NCBI RefSeq assembly: GCF_900091525.1
Contig: NZ_FMCU01000012.1
Location: 124,001-188,000, forward strand
Reading direction: 5' to 3'
Source: Micromonospora matsumotoense
Lineage (GTDB): Bacteria; Actinomycetota; Actinomycetes; Mycobacteriales; Micromonosporaceae
Length of the DNA stretch: 64,000 nt
Position numbers and translations under genes: made by a program. Under the pieces are notes generated by a model. It searched no databases, had not been told where the DNA came from, and was given only the letters and a program-made list of their open reading frames with translations. This document shows, in pieces, positions 1 through 8,848 of this stretch. Numbering within the stretch: position 1 is the first letter of the stretch; the number at the start of each line of letters is the position of its first letter.

Positions 1-295
1 CCGGCAGCAGCGGATCGGCGGCCAGGTCTACCTCCAGCTCGGCGGTCACGTAGGTGACCAGCCGCAGGGTGCCCTGCCAGGCGTCGTGCCCGGCCGGGTC
101 GTGCAGCAGGATCAGCCGGCCGTCGGCCACCTCGTCGTCGTCGCGCAGCACGGTGGCGGAGAGGGCGAACGCGTACGGCGCGAGCCGCTGGGGCGCGCCG
201 ACCTCCTCCAGGACGATCTCCTCCCGGGGGGTGACCGACCGCAGGCCGGCGACCGCGCGGGCGAACGTCTCCGGGAGCGCGATCGGGGGGGCCAT
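1..295 (-). CDS. DUF3000 family protein, 3' end missing
   Basis: The frame stays open from an ATG at 295 to the left window edge, giving about 98 N-terminal residues beginning MAPPIALPETFARAVAGL. The text matches my memory of the DUF3000 family, a conserved actinobacterial protein of unknown function that commonly sits beside hemE and is transcribed away from it, as here. Nothing catalytic is visible. The stop codon lies outside the window. The divergent intergenic space to hemE (296-477) should hold both promoters. Confidence 0.75.
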   Translation of the reverse strand, partial: MAPPIALPETFARAVAGLRSVTPREEIVLEEVGAPQRLAPYAFALSATVLRDDDEVADGRLILLHDPAGHDAWQGTLRLVTYVTAELEVDLAADPLLP

Positions 296-477
296 GACCG
301 GCAGCCTATGCCGACGCGCCGTCGCCCGCCCGGATGGCGCGCCGAAGCGTCAGCGCGTCCGTGCCCCGCCGACGTCCGGCCGGGTGCGGGACGTACGGAC
401 CACCGGGCCCGGGGTGCCGGTCACACCTGGCGGCGCTGCCCGTCGGTCCCGACCGGGTGCGTGGCACGATGGTCGCG

Positions 478-1575
478 ATGACCACCGACACCACGGGCAC
501 TGCCGCCCGAGACGGAGAATCCCGCCGCAGCGGGCCGGCCGACTCGCCCTTCGTCCGGGCCTGCCGCCGGGAGTCCGTCCCGCACACCCCGGTCTGGTTC
601 ATGCGCCAGGCCGGCCGGTCCCTCCCGGAATACCGGGAGATCCGGGCCAACGTGGGGATGCTCGACTCCTGCCGCCGGCCGGACCTGGTCGCCGAGATCA
701 CCCTCCAGCCGGTCCGCCGGCACGGCGTCGACGCGGCGATCCTGTTCAGCGACATCGTCGTCCCGGTCGCCGCGGCCGGCATCGACCTGGACATCGTGGC
801 CGGTACCGGGCCGGTGGTCGCCGAGCCGGTGCGCACCGCCGGGGACGTGGAGCGGATCCGCCGGATCGACCGGGCCGACGTCTCCTACGTGGACGAAGCG
901 GTGCGGCTGCTCGTCGCCGAACTGGGCGACACCCCGCTGATCGGCTTCGCCGGCGCGCCGTTCACGCTGGCCAGCTACCTGGTCGAGGGCGGGCCGTCGC
1001 GCACCCACGCCAAGACCAAGGCGATGATGTACGGCCAGCCGGAGCTGTGGCACGCGCTCTGCGCCCGGCTCGCCGAGGTGACCCTGTCGTTCCTGCGGGT
1101 GCAGATCGACGCCGGCGTCTCCGCCGTGCAGCTCTTCGACTCCTGGGCCGGCGCGTTGTCGGAGGCGGACTACCGCCGGTTCGTGCTGCCGCACTCGACC
1201 GCCGTGCTGTCCGGGCTCGCCGACACGGGGGTGCCCCGGATCCACTTCGGGGTGGGCACCGCCGAGTTGCTCGGCGCGATGGGGGAGGCCGGCGCCGACG
1301 TGGTCGGGGTGGACTGGCGTACCCCGCTGGACGTGGCGACCCGCCGGATCGGCCCGGACCGGGCGGTCCAGGGCAACCTCGACCCGACCGTGCTGTTCGC
1401 CCCCTGGCCGGTGATCGAGGCCGAGGTGCGGCGGATCGTCGCGCAGGGCCGCGACACCCCCGGACACGTGTTCAACCTCGGTCACGGCGTCCTGCCGGAG
1501 ACCGACCCCGAGGTGCTGACCCGGGTGGTCGCGCTGGTGCACGAGGTGTCCGCGCGCCGGGCCGAGCAGGGCTGA
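478..1575 (+). CDS. hemE: Uroporphyrinogen decarboxylase
   Basis: HemE removes four acetate carboxyls from uroporphyrinogen III to give coproporphyrinogen III in cytoplasmic heme synthesis. The 365-residue product has the family's usual length and both signatures: [16 protein letters not shown] near residues 39-54 and [17 protein letters not shown] near 159-175. ILFSDIVVP places the substrate-binding Asp near residue 92. The ATG at 478 (MTTDTT) is preferred; an in-frame ATG at 469 is a close alternative, and an upstream extension to 334 lacks family similarity. It heads a tight operon: the next gene starts 3 bases after its stop. Confidence 0.95.
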   Translation: MTTDTTGTAARDGESRRSGPADSPFVRACRRESVPHTPVWFMRQAGRSLPEYREIRANVGMLDSCRRPDLVAEITLQPVRRHGVDAAILFSDIVVPVAAAGIDLDIVAGTGPVVAEPVRTAGDVERIRRIDRADVSYVDEAVRLLVAELGDTPLIGFAGAPFTLASYLVEGGPSRTHAKTKAMMYGQPELWHALCARLAEVTLSFLRVQIDAGVSAVQLFDSWAGALSEADYRRFVLPHSTAVLSGLADTGVPRIHFGVGTAELLGAMGEAGADVVGVDWRTPLDVATRRIGPDRAVQGNLDPTVLFAPWPVIEAEVRRIVAQGRDTPGHVFNLGHGVLPETDPEVLTRVVALVHEVSARRAEQG

Positions 1576-1578
1576 CCC

Positions 1579-2991
1579 GTGGGCGCGCGGCCATGGCGGG
1601 TGGCGGTGGTCGGTGGCGGGATCACCGGCCTGGCCGCCGCGGTCCGGCTGCGCGACCGCGCCCCCGCCGACATCGAGATCACCGTGTACGAGCAGTCCGG
1701 CGCGCTCGGTGGCAAGCTGCGCACCGGTGAGCTGGCCGGCCGACCGGTGGAGTTCGGCGCGGAGTCCTTCCTGATGCGGGACCCGGCCGGGGGTGAGTCC
1801 GCCGCGGTGGCCCTGGCCCGCCGGCTCGGCCTGACCGGGCAGATCGTGCACCCCACCGTCGGGCAGGCCGCGCTCGTCGTCGACGGTGGGCTGCGCCCGA
1901 TCCCCGGCGGCACGCTGGTCGGCGTACCCGGGGATCTGGCGGCGGCGGCGACGGTCGCCACGCCGACGGCGGACGCCGACCGCGACGGCGGCCGGCCGTT
2001 GCTCGGCGCGGACCGGGACGTCTCGGTCGGGGCCCTGGTCCGGGCCCGGTTCGGCGACCAGGTGGTGCAGCGACTGGTCGACCCGATGCTCGGCGGGGTC
2101 TACGCCGGCCGGGCCGACGACCTGTCCCTGGTCACCACCATGCCGGCGCTGGCCCGTGCGGCCCGGGTCGAACACACCCTGGTCGGTGCGGTCCGGGCCG
2201 CCCAGGCCGCCGCACCCCGCGCCCCCGGCGCACCGGTCTTCGGCACCCTGGCCGGCGGGCTGAGCACCCTGGTCGAGGCGGCGGCCACCGCCAGCGGGGC
2301 GACGATCCGTCGGCAGGCGGCGGTCCGCGAGCTGACCCCGGCCGGGAACGGCTGGCGGCTCACCGTCGGCCCGACCCGGGACCCGGAGCTGGTCGAGGCG
2401 GACGCGGTGCTGCTCACCGTGCCGGCCCGGCCCACCGCCCGGCTGCTCGCCGGGTTCGCCGCCGAGGCGGCGACGACCGTCGGCAGGCTGGACTACGCCA
2501 GCGTCGCGCTGGTCACCCTGGCCCTGCCCGCCCCGGCGTTGCCCCGGCTCTCCGGCTTCCTGGTGCCCGCCACCGAGGGGCTGCTGATCAAGGCGTCCAC
2601 CTTCTTCACCACCAAGTGGGGGCACCTGGCCGCGCCGGACGGGCTGGCCCTGGTCCGCGCCTCCGTCGGCCGGTACGGCGAGGAGACCTCGCTCCAGCTC
2701 ACCGACGACGACCTGCGCGCCACCGTGCACCGGGAGCTGACCCGGGTGCTCGGGGTGGCGTTGCCCGAGCCCGTCGCCGGTCACGTGCAGCGCTGGGGCG
2801 GCGCGCTGCCCCAGTACCCGCCCGGCCACACCGACCGGGTGACCGCCGTCCGGGCGGCGCTGCGCGCGTCGCACCCCACGCTGGCGCTGGCCGGCGCGGG
2901 TTTCGACGGGGTCGGCATCCCGGTCTGCGTCCGCTCCGGCGAGCGCGCGGCCGGGGAGATCATCGAAGCACTGGGAGGATCGGGGTCATGA
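1579..2991 (+). CDS. cgoX: Coproporphyrinogen III oxidase (HemY/CgoX type)
   Basis: A 470-residue FAD-dependent oxidase of the HemY family. The N-terminus carries a Rossmann dinucleotide motif ([17 protein letters not shown], residues 8-24), and the C-terminus has the FAD-closing segment [20 protein letters not shown]. The family was named protoporphyrinogen oxidase. In actinobacteria that also encode ChdC, as here, the physiological substrate is coproporphyrinogen III, oxidised to coproporphyrin III (established for the coproporphyrin-dependent pathway). The GTG start lies 3 bases after hemE, and its TGA overlaps the ATG of the next gene as ATGA, so translation is probably coupled. Confidence 0.92.
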   Translation: MGARPWRVAVVGGGITGLAAAVRLRDRAPADIEITVYEQSGALGGKLRTGELAGRPVEFGAESFLMRDPAGGESAAVALARRLGLTGQIVHPTVGQAALVVDGGLRPIPGGTLVGVPGDLAAAATVATPTADADRDGGRPLLGADRDVSVGALVRARFGDQVVQRLVDPMLGGVYAGRADDLSLVTTMPALARAARVEHTLVGAVRAAQAAAPRAPGAPVFGTLAGGLSTLVEAAATASGATIRRQAAVRELTPAGNGWRLTVGPTRDPELVEADAVLLTVPARPTARLLAGFAAEAATTVGRLDYASVALVTLALPAPALPRLSGFLVPATEGLLIKASTFFTTKWGHLAAPDGLALVRASVGRYGEETSLQLTDDDLRATVHRELTRVLGVALPEPVAGHVQRWGGALPQYPPGHTDRVTAVRAALRASHPTLALAGAGFDGVGIPVCVRSGERAAGEIIEALGGSGS

Positions 2992-3701
2992 CCGAGCAGA
3001 CGACCGAGCAGACCAACGCGGCCCGGCTCAAGGAGCTCAACGCCACCGTCCGGTACACCATGTGGTCGGTCTACCGGGCCACCGGCGGGCTGCCGGCGCT
3101 GCGGGAGAACGTCACCGGTGAGGTGGAGTCGCTCTTCGAGGAGCTGGCCGGCAAGGACGTCGTGGTCCGGGGCATGTACGACGTGGCCGGGCTGCGCGCC
3201 GACGCGGACGTGATGATCTGGTGGCACTCGTCGTCCAGCGACGCCCTCCAGGACGCCTACCTGCGGCTGCGTCGGACCACCCTGGGCCGGGCGCTGAGCC
3301 CGGTGTGGTCCCAGCTGGCGCTGCACCGGCCGGCGGAGTTCAACAAGAGCCACATCCCGGCGTTCCTCGCCGACGAGGCGCCCCGCCCCTACCTGTGCGT
3401 CTACCCGTTCGTCCGGTCCTACGAGTGGTACCTGCTGCCGGACGCGGAGCGGCGGGAGCTGCTGGCCGAACACGGCAAGATGGCGCGCGGCTACCCCGAC
3501 GTACGGGCCAACACGGTCGCCTCGTTCGCCCTCGGCGACTACGAGTGGATGCTCGCGTTCGAGGCCGACGAGCTGCACCGGATCGTCGACCTGATGCGGG
3601 ATCTGCGCGCCTCCGGCGCGCGCCGGCACGTCCGCGAGGAGGTCCCGTTCTACACCGGCCGGCGTCGCTCGGTCGCCGACATCGTCAACTGCCTGGTCTG
3701 A
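2988..3701 (+). CDS. chdC: Coproheme decarboxylase (HemQ)
   Basis: ChdC decarboxylates two propionates of coproheme III to give heme b, the last step of the coproporphyrin-dependent pathway. The 237-residue length fits the actinobacterial chlorite-dismutase-like family. Visible landmarks are [13 protein letters not shown] (Tyr near residue 139 is the likely radical Tyr) and [12 protein letters not shown], with His near residue 162 as the expected proximal heme ligand. [17 protein letters not shown] is typical of the family's C-terminal half. The ATG overlaps the cgoX stop. Ferrochelatase (cpfC) is not in the window. Confidence 0.95.
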   Translation: MTEQTTEQTNAARLKELNATVRYTMWSVYRATGGLPALRENVTGEVESLFEELAGKDVVVRGMYDVAGLRADADVMIWWHSSSSDALQDAYLRLRRTTLGRALSPVWSQLALHRPAEFNKSHIPAFLADEAPRPYLCVYPFVRSYEWYLLPDAERRELLAEHGKMARGYPDVRANTVASFALGDYEWMLAFEADELHRIVDLMRDLRASGARRHVREEVPFYTGRRRSVADIVNCLV

Positions 3702-3710
3702 CACCCGCCC

Positions 3711-3760
3711 CGCCGCCCGGGTCGCGCCGCCCGGGTCGCGCCGCCCGGGTCGCGCCGCCC
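3711..3760. repeat. 14-bp tandem repeat
   Basis: Three exact copies of CGCCGCCCGGGTCG with an 8-base partial fourth copy lie directly after chdC, before the terminator. This looks like simple replication slippage; no function is evident. Confidence 0.85.
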
Positions 3761-3783
3761 CGACGGGCAAGATCGTGCTCGAT

Positions 3784-3829
3784 CAAGGATGGAGTGGCCT
3801 CCGTGCAACGGGAGGCCACTCCATCCTTG
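3784..3829. terminator. Bidirectional hairpin terminator
   Basis: Two perfectly complementary 19-base arms (3784-3802 and 3811-3829) are separated by an 8-base loop (GTGCAACG). It sits between the convergent heme operon and LPMO gene. The plus-strand 3' side continues with TTGTTG, a weak U-rich tail. Likely terminates both transcripts. Confidence 0.85.
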
Positions 3830-3861
3830 TTGTTGCGTCTTCCTTACGGTGTCCCGACCGG

Positions 3862-4980
3862 TCAGAGGGTCGCGGTGCAGACCGGGGTCGGGCTGGTGCC
3901 GCTGCCCGACGCGAGGAAGCCGAAGGTGGTCTTCCCCCCGGCGGCCAACGCGCCGTTGTAGTTGACGTTGCGGGCGGTCACCGTCGATCCGCTGCTGGCC
4001 AGCGTGGCGTTCCACGCCTGGCTGACCTGCTGACCCCCGGAGTACGTCCAGTTCACCGTCCAGCCCTTGATCGCCGAGGCGCCGGCGGTCACGTCCACCT
4101 CACCCTGGAACCCGCCGTTCCACGTGGTGGTCACCCGGTAGGTGGCGGTGCAGGCACCGGCCGGCGGCGGCGTGGTCGGCGGTGCGGTGGTCGGCGGTGC
4201 GGTGGTGGGCGGTGCGGTGGTCGGCGGCGGAGTCGTCGGCGGTGCGGTGGTCGGCGGTGCGGTGGTCGGCGGGGTGGTCGGGCCGCCGCCGAAGTCGACG
4301 TCACTGCACAGGTAGTACGACTGGTCCAGGTGGCTGGCCTGCCACACGGTGTAGACGATGTGTCGACCGGTACGGCCCGGCGCGTTCACCGGGATCTGGA
4401 TCGACACGCCACCGGTGTCCTTGTCCCACTGGGAGGCCGGGGTGTTGCCGATCTGCCCGGCCAGTTCCAGGTCGTTCCAGCCCAGCGGCGTCGTCAGCGC
4501 GTTGAAGCCCTGCTTGGTCACGTACACCCGCATGTAGTCGGCCCCGTGGCTGGCCTGGTCGAAGAACTTCAGTCGGAAGCTGTTCGCGACCGACGCGGTC
4601 TTCCAGGCGCCGACGGTGTCCAGGGCCTTGTAGCGGCCGTTCTGGGTGCGCCCGCCGCTGCACAGCTGACCGTCCGGGATGGCACCCTGGTGGTTGCCGG
4701 CGACACCCTCCCGGAACAGACCGTTCCAGTTCCACATGGCCTGCGGGTCGGCCTGCCAGGCCTGCCAGCACATCGGGTCCTCGGTGGCCATTCTCGGGTT
4801 CTGGAACTCGGCGCCCCAGCGCTCCCAGCAGCTGTGGGCGCGGTACCCCGGGTTCACCACCGCGCCGTGCGCGGAAGCCGAGTTGGCCAGGGCGGTGGTG
4901 AGCAGCAGCGCGATGATCGCGCCGATGGTGAGCAGCGACCCCGCGAGAGCGGTGGGTCGTCTGCGTAGGACGGTGGACAT
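3862..4980 (-). CDS. Secreted AA10 lytic polysaccharide monooxygenase with CBM2
   Basis: A 372-residue secreted copper enzyme expected to cleave crystalline polysaccharide oxidatively. A signal peptide (RRR, then a hydrophobic core) ends at SASA, leaving His38 as mature residue 1, half of the copper histidine brace. The second brace His is near residue 145 (ASHGADYMR), and SDVDFGG supplies the axial aromatic near the domain end. A Thr/Pro linker of PPTTAPPTT type (about 233-272) leads to a CBM2 (about 273-372). Segments such as MWNWN and GWNDLEL recall the cellulose-active AA10 clade of CelS2 rather than chitin-active forms, but that is inferred. A clear GGAGG precedes the ATG. Confidence 0.93.
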   Translation of the reverse strand: MSTVLRRRPTALAGSLLTIGAIIALLLTTALANSASAHGAVVNPGYRAHSCWERWGAEFQNPRMATEDPMCWQAWQADPQAMWNWNGLFREGVAGNHQGAIPDGQLCSGGRTQNGRYKALDTVGAWKTASVANSFRLKFFDQASHGADYMRVYVTKQGFNALTTPLGWNDLELAGQIGNTPASQWDKDTGGVSIQIPVNAPGRTGRHIVYTVWQASHLDQSYYLCSDVDFGGGPTTPPTTAPPTTAPPTTPPPTTAPPTTAPPTTAPPTTPPPAGACTATYRVTTTWNGGFQGEVDVTAGASAIKGWTVNWTYSGGQQVSQAWNATLASSGSTVTARNVNYNGALAAGGKTTFGFLASGSGTSPTPVCTATL

Positions 4981-5207
4981 GGAGCCTCCGAGGTGAAGGG
5001 GTCGGTCGAACGACGCCCGGACGGCCGGGAGTTGCCCCTCCCGTGCCTGCTGTGCGGCTCCCACGACGGCTCTACCCGCAGGCTTGCATAGGAAAGCGGT
5101 ATCCGTCAATGTTTCGGTGGGTTGGTGGGTCGTGTCCCCGCACGTGCTCGTGCCGGGTCCGGCCCCGCTCTCCCGGGCGGTCGGGCCCGGGGCCCCGGGT
5201 GGGCCGG

Positions 5208-5708
5208 TCAGTGCTCCCGGCGCATCGGCAGGTGCGGGATGCCGTCCTCGACGTACTGCGGCCCGGTCGCCGTGAAGCCGTGCCCGGCATAGAAACCCGC
5301 CAGGTGGGCCTGCGCCTCCAGCACGCACGGCCGGTCGCCGACCAGCCGCAGCGCCTCGGTCATCAGTCGGCCGGCGAGCCCGCCGCCGCGGGCCGCCGGT
5401 GCCACCACCACCCGACCGATCCGCGTCACGCCGCCCGGGTCGGCCAGCAGCCGCAGGTACGCCAGCACGTCGCCGTCGCGGGGCGGAGCACCGTCGTAGG
5501 GCAGGGCGTCGTCGTGGGGCAGAGCGCCGCGGGGGGTCAGCCAGAGGTGCCGGGTGCCGGGTTCGACGTCCCGGCCGTCCAGTTCCGGGTACGGGCAGCG
5601 CTGCTCCACCACGAACACGTCGATGCGCAACCGCAGCAGGTCGTGGAAGGTGTGCGCGCCCAACTCGGTGAACGTGGCGACGTGGACGTCGATGGTCTGA
5701 GGTGCCAT
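5208..5708 (-). CDS. GNAT acetyltransferase, ElaA-like
   Basis: A 166-residue single-domain protein. The start FHDLLRLRIDVFVVEQRCPYPELDGRD is typical of ElaA-family proteins, and VVVAPAARGGGLAGRLMTEAL is the acetyl-CoA pyrophosphate-binding motif (R/Q-x-x-G-x-A type). The C-terminal GFYAGHGFTATGPQYVEDGIPH fits the same family. The acceptor substrate is unknown. It is monocistronic by appearance, with a long tandem repeat directly upstream of its start codon at 5708. Confidence 0.88.
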   Translation of the reverse strand: MAPQTIDVHVATFTELGAHTFHDLLRLRIDVFVVEQRCPYPELDGRDVEPGTRHLWLTPRGALPHDDALPYDGAPPRDGDVLAYLRLLADPGGVTRIGRVVVAPAARGGGLAGRLMTEALRLVGDRPCVLEAQAHLAGFYAGHGFTATGPQYVEDGIPHLPMRREH

Positions 5709-5740
5709 CCTGCGATGTTAGGCGGACCCGTCACCGCCTG

Positions 5741-5862
5741 CTCTGCTGCCTGCCTGCCCGCTCTGCTGCCTGCCTGCCTGCCCGCCTGCTCTGCTGCCTG
5801 CCTGCCCGCTCTGCTGCCTGCCTGCCTGCCCGCCTGCTCTGCTGCCTGCCTGCTCTGCTGCC
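5741..5862. repeat. Nested 20/28-bp tandem repeat
   Basis: Alternating units start with CTCTGCTGCCTGCCTG. A 20-base unit (5741-5760) and a 28-base unit (5761-5788) form a 48-base block that repeats exactly (5789-5836). A 16-base and a 10-base truncation follow (5837-5862). It lies between the start of the ElaA-like gene (5708) and the stop of the Cys-rich gene (5925), so it overlaps the likely promoter region of the former. Confidence 0.9.
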
Positions 5863-5924
5863 TTTTCTCGCCGCCCGGCGCTGTCGCGGCGTCGTCCTCC
5901 GTCGCGATGTCGGGCTGCGGTGGG

Positions 5925-6182
5925 TCAGGCCGGGCGGGCGCCGACCGCGTCGCGGATCTCGGCTCCCAGGGCCTCCACCGCGCGGGCGCAGTGCGCGCAG
6001 CAGAAGAACCGGCCGCCGACCTCCACGCCGTGCCCAATGATCTTCACCTGGCAGTGCTCGCAGATCGGCGCGAGCTTGTGTGCCGCGCACTCGAAGCTGT
6101 CGAAGGTGTGCACGTCACCGCTGACCGTGCGCACCTCGAACGCCATCCAGTAGTCGTTGCCGCAGACCTCGCAGGTAGCCAC
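5925..6182 (-). CDS. Small Cys/His-rich conserved protein (zinc-ribbon type)
   Basis: An 85-residue protein with CEVC at residues 4-7, FECAAHK, CEHC at 41-44, and FFCCAHC near 60-66. The paired Cys/His arrangement strongly suggests one or two structural zinc (or other metal) sites. It resembles conserved hypothetical proteins I know from Micromonosporaceae. There is no enzyme motif and no signal peptide. Possible roles are metal sensing or a zinc-ribbon adaptor; neither is demonstrated. Confidence 0.8.
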   Translation of the reverse strand: MATCEVCGNDYWMAFEVRTVSGDVHTFDSFECAAHKLAPICEHCQVKIIGHGVEVGGRFFCCAHCARAVEALGAEIRDAVGARPA

Positions 6183-6298
6183 CTGTCATACCTCCCGAAT
6201 CGGACATCTGCCCCCCAGCCTGCCGCCTAGGGGCGCAAGGGGTGGTAAATGCCCTGAAATAGGTCGGTTCAGACGGCGTTTCCTGCGGCGTGTCGGGT

Positions 6299-6709
6299 TC
6301 AGCCCGGGTTCGGCTCCAGCCGGATCGAGACCGAGTTCACGCAGTGTCGGGTGTCCTTCGGGGTGAAACCCTCGCCGTGAAACACGTGGCCCAGGTGGCT
6401 GTCGCAGCGGGCGCAGCGGATCTCGGTACGGGCCATGCCGAGGCTGTGGTCCTGGATCTCCTTGACCCGGCCCGGGATGGCGTCGTCGAAGCTCGGCCAG
6501 CCGCAGTGCGAGTCGAACTTGGTGTCGCTGGAGAACAGCTCCAGCCCGCAGGCCCGGCAGTGGTAGACACCTGCGGTCTTGGTGTCGACGTACTCGCCCG
6601 TGAAGGGGCGCTCGGTGCCGGCCTCGCGCAGCACCCGGAACTCCTCCGGGGTCAGCCGGACCCGCCACTCGTCCTCGGTGCGGGGCAATGCGTTCTCGTC
6701 AGGACTCAC
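6299..6709 (-). CDS. msrB: Peptide-methionine (R)-S-oxide reductase
   Basis: MsrB reduces methionine-R-sulfoxide in proteins. The 136-residue protein has the complete fold signature: two zinc CxxC pairs (CRAC and CARC), CGWPSF, GHVFHGEGF, and the catalytic Cys in RHCVNSVSI near residue 123. The GTG at 6709 (VSPDENALP) is chosen because longer starts run into the divergent polymerase gene's promoter and add non-family sequence. It appears monocistronic. Confidence 0.95.
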   Translation of the reverse strand: MSPDENALPRTEDEWRVRLTPEEFRVLREAGTERPFTGEYVDTKTAGVYHCRACGLELFSSDTKFDSHCGWPSFDDAIPGRVKEIQDHSLGMARTEIRCARCDSHLGHVFHGEGFTPKDTRHCVNSVSIRLEPNPG

Positions 6710-6756
6710 CGGCCCACCGTACGCCGGATGTCGGGGGCGTCGCATATGGTCGCGCC

Positions 6757-7797
6757 ATGGCGGGCAGCGCGAAGGCGACGGCGACCGAGGTCGAGGTGGC
6801 CGGGCGTACCGTCCGGCTGAGCAGTCCGGATCGGGTGATCTTCCCGGGGCGCGGCTTCACCAAGGCCGACGTCTTCCACTACTACCTCTCGGTGCGCGAC
6901 GGCATCATGCGCGCCCTGCGGGACCGGCCGACCACCCTGCAACGCTTCCCCGACGGGGTCGAGGGGGAGGCGTTCTATTCCAAGCGGGTGCCCACCCGGG
7001 GGGTGCCACCGTGGGTGCAGACCGTCGGGATCACCTTTCCCAGCGGGCGCGGTGCCGACGAGTTGCGCCCGACCGACCTCGCCCACGTCGCCTGGGCCGC
7101 GCAGATGGGCACGGTGGTGTTCCACCCCTGGCCGGTCCGGGCCGCCGCCGTCGACCACCCGGACGAGCTGCGGGTGGATCTCGACCCGCAGCCCGGCACC
7201 GACTTCGCCGACGCGGCCACCGCCGCCGCCGAGCTGCGCGGCATCCTCGCCGAGCTGGGTGTCACCGGCTGGCCGAAGACCTCCGGCGGCCGGGGGCTGC
7301 ACGTCTATCTGCGGATCGCTCCGCGCTGGACGTTCACCGAGGTGCGCCGGGCCACCATCGCGCTGGCCCGGGAGCTGGAACGGCGTCGTCCCGAGCTGGT
7401 CACCACCGCCTGGTGGAAGGAGGAGCGCGGGCAGCGGGTCTTCGTCGACTACAACCAGATGGCCCGGGACCGCACCATCGCCTGCGCGTACTCGCTGCGC
7501 GCCAACGCCCGGGCCACCGTCTCCACCCCGGTGACCTGGGACGAGTTGCCCGACGTCGACCCGGACGACTTCGACCTGCAGACCGTGCCGCTCCGGCTGG
7601 CCGAGCGGGGTGATCCGCACGCGGGCATCGACGACGAATCCGCCGACATCACGCCTCTGCTCGACTGGGCGGAGCGGGACGCGGCGCAGGGCCTGGGCGA
7701 CCTGCCCTATCCGCCGGACCATCCGAAGATGCCCGGGGAGCCGAAACGGGTGCAGCCCAGCCGGGCGAAGCGCCCGGCCGACGAAATCGCCGGCTGA
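6757..7797 (+). CDS. Stand-alone LigD-type polymerase/primase domain protein
   Basis: A 346-residue archaeo-eukaryotic-primase-fold polymerase of the LigD PolDom family, used in non-homologous end joining and gap filling (family knowledge). The metal Asp pair is in VDLDPQPG (D141, D143), the phosphate-contacting His is in GGRGLHVY (H182), and the third Asp is in VFVDYNQMARDRTIA (D231). There is no ligase or nuclease domain: the C-terminus ends in a basic, Pro-rich tail after YPPDHPKMPGEPKR. A separate ATP-dependent ligase lies at 20.3-21.4 kb. No Ku gene is nearby. The ATG at 6757 removes 23 unlikely residues from the open frame. Confidence 0.92.
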   Translation: MAGSAKATATEVEVAGRTVRLSSPDRVIFPGRGFTKADVFHYYLSVRDGIMRALRDRPTTLQRFPDGVEGEAFYSKRVPTRGVPPWVQTVGITFPSGRGADELRPTDLAHVAWAAQMGTVVFHPWPVRAAAVDHPDELRVDLDPQPGTDFADAATAAAELRGILAELGVTGWPKTSGGRGLHVYLRIAPRWTFTEVRRATIALARELERRRPELVTTAWWKEERGQRVFVDYNQMARDRTIACAYSLRANARATVSTPVTWDELPDVDPDDFDLQTVPLRLAERGDPHAGIDDESADITPLLDWAERDAAQGLGDLPYPPDHPKMPGEPKRVQPSRAKRPADEIAG

Positions 7798-8084
7798 AAA
7801 ACGGAAATCCCGCCGGCTGTCGTTAGGCCGGCTGCCGCTGTTTGTGCGAATCACTTGCCCGAGGTGCCACTCCCACGCGTGAAAATGGCTTTCCGCCCGA
7901 CTCTTTCCGGTGCTGATGATTGCGCTCGTGCGGTCGCCACGCCTACGGTCGAATATGAAAGGTGGGATGCGCGGAAGTCGGCTGCACTCGTGTGACCAGG
8001 GCCTATGCCCTCGCTGAGGGGTGCGTGCCGGTGGGCGGCTCCGATTCATCCGGCCGGACGCGGGCACCGGACAGGGGATTCACC

Positions 8085-8240
8085 ATGGCGGCCACGACGA
8101 GGAAAGCGCAGCGGGTCGGCGGAACGCCGCGCCGGCATTCCGTGATCCTGGAATACCTCAAGATTCTGCCGGCCGTACTCACCGGGGTGGCGGCGGTCCT
8201 CGTCGCCCTCACCGGACTGCTGACCCTGCTCGTCAGATAG
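8085..8240 (+). CDS. Putative 51-residue membrane protein
   Basis: Starts MAATTRKAQRVGG with a basic N-terminus and ends with one long hydrophobic helix (KILPAVLTGVAAVLVALTGLLTLL) close to the C-terminus. An AGGGGA sits 8 bases before the ATG, a plausible ribosome site. I do not recognise a family. Codon third positions are high-GC in the hydrophobic part. It could be a small tail-anchored peptide; a chance ORF is not excluded. Confidence 0.45.
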   Translation: MAATTRKAQRVGGTPRRHSVILEYLKILPAVLTGVAAVLVALTGLLTLLVR

Positions 8241-8329
8241 CTTCCCGCACGTGCTCGTCCGGGCGATCCCCATTCGGGTTCGGCGGGGGCATCCGGGTGA
8301 TGCGGGCTCCGGCCTCGGTCGGGCTCCCG

Positions 8330-8692
8330 CTACGAGGTGGGGGTCAGGTCCGGGCCGGCTTGCGGTTCGTATTCCGGCTCCGGCTCCGGGTCCGGGTCCG
8401 GGTCCGGGTCCGGGCTCGGGCTCGGGCTGGTGTACGTCGCCGGCACGGGTGCGATCCCGGCTCGGGTGGGTGGTCGGGCCGTCCAGGCCAGGAAGCGGTC
8501 GAACAACTCCGCCGGGGACGGGGCCGGGTGTGGATTGAGTCGCACCAGGTCGGCGGTGGCCTCGAACAGTTGGCTGGCCAGGTAGATCGAGAGCGCCACC
8601 CGGTCGCGCCGGTACTCCATGGTCAGCAGTAGCCGGGCGGGTTGACACGGCCACGGCGCGGCGCACGTCCGGCACCGCCGCAGCGGACGCAT
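8330..8692 (-). CDS. Conserved hypothetical protein with acidic Pro-Asp/Glu tail
   Basis: A 120-residue protein. The N-terminus RPLRRCRTCAAPWPCQPARLLL has CxxC plus a WPC motif that I associate with a family of small actinobacterial proteins often lying next to small HTH genes. Next comes a helical part (YRRDRVALSIYLASQLFEATADLV, then ELFDRFLAWT). The tail is a low-complexity run of Pro-Asp then Pro-Glu dipeptides, encoded by a GGGTCC/GGCTCC hexamer array near 8380-8430. Function unknown. It is divergent from the AlpA-like HTH gene. Confidence 0.65.
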   Translation of the reverse strand: MRPLRRCRTCAAPWPCQPARLLLTMEYRRDRVALSIYLASQLFEATADLVRLNPHPAPSPAELFDRFLAWTARPPTRAGIAPVPATYTSPSPSPDPDPDPDPEPEPEYEPQAGPDLTPTS

Positions 8693-8848
8693 CAGCGGGT
8701 GCGCGCCGGCCGGCCGCCGCTGCCGATCAAGAGTAGGCGAGACGTTCGGGTATGGGACATCCCACCACGGTTGCCATCGCTGTTGCTTCTGTCAACAGCC
8801 TGCGCAGTTGTTGGAGTCGAGGCAGCTTCATGCTGTCATCGTCAACTC

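Noticed and set aside
421-2874. 817-residue minus-strand open frame opposite hemE/cgoX
   Set aside because: It is antisense to two clear heme genes; the composition is Arg/Gly/Asp/Gln-rich, typical of high-GC shadow frames.
5741-5862. CRISPR array or coding repeat
   Set aside because: There are no spacers, and open frames through it in several phases are just consequences of the repeat (Ala/Cys/Leu/Pro or Ala/Gly/Arg runs).
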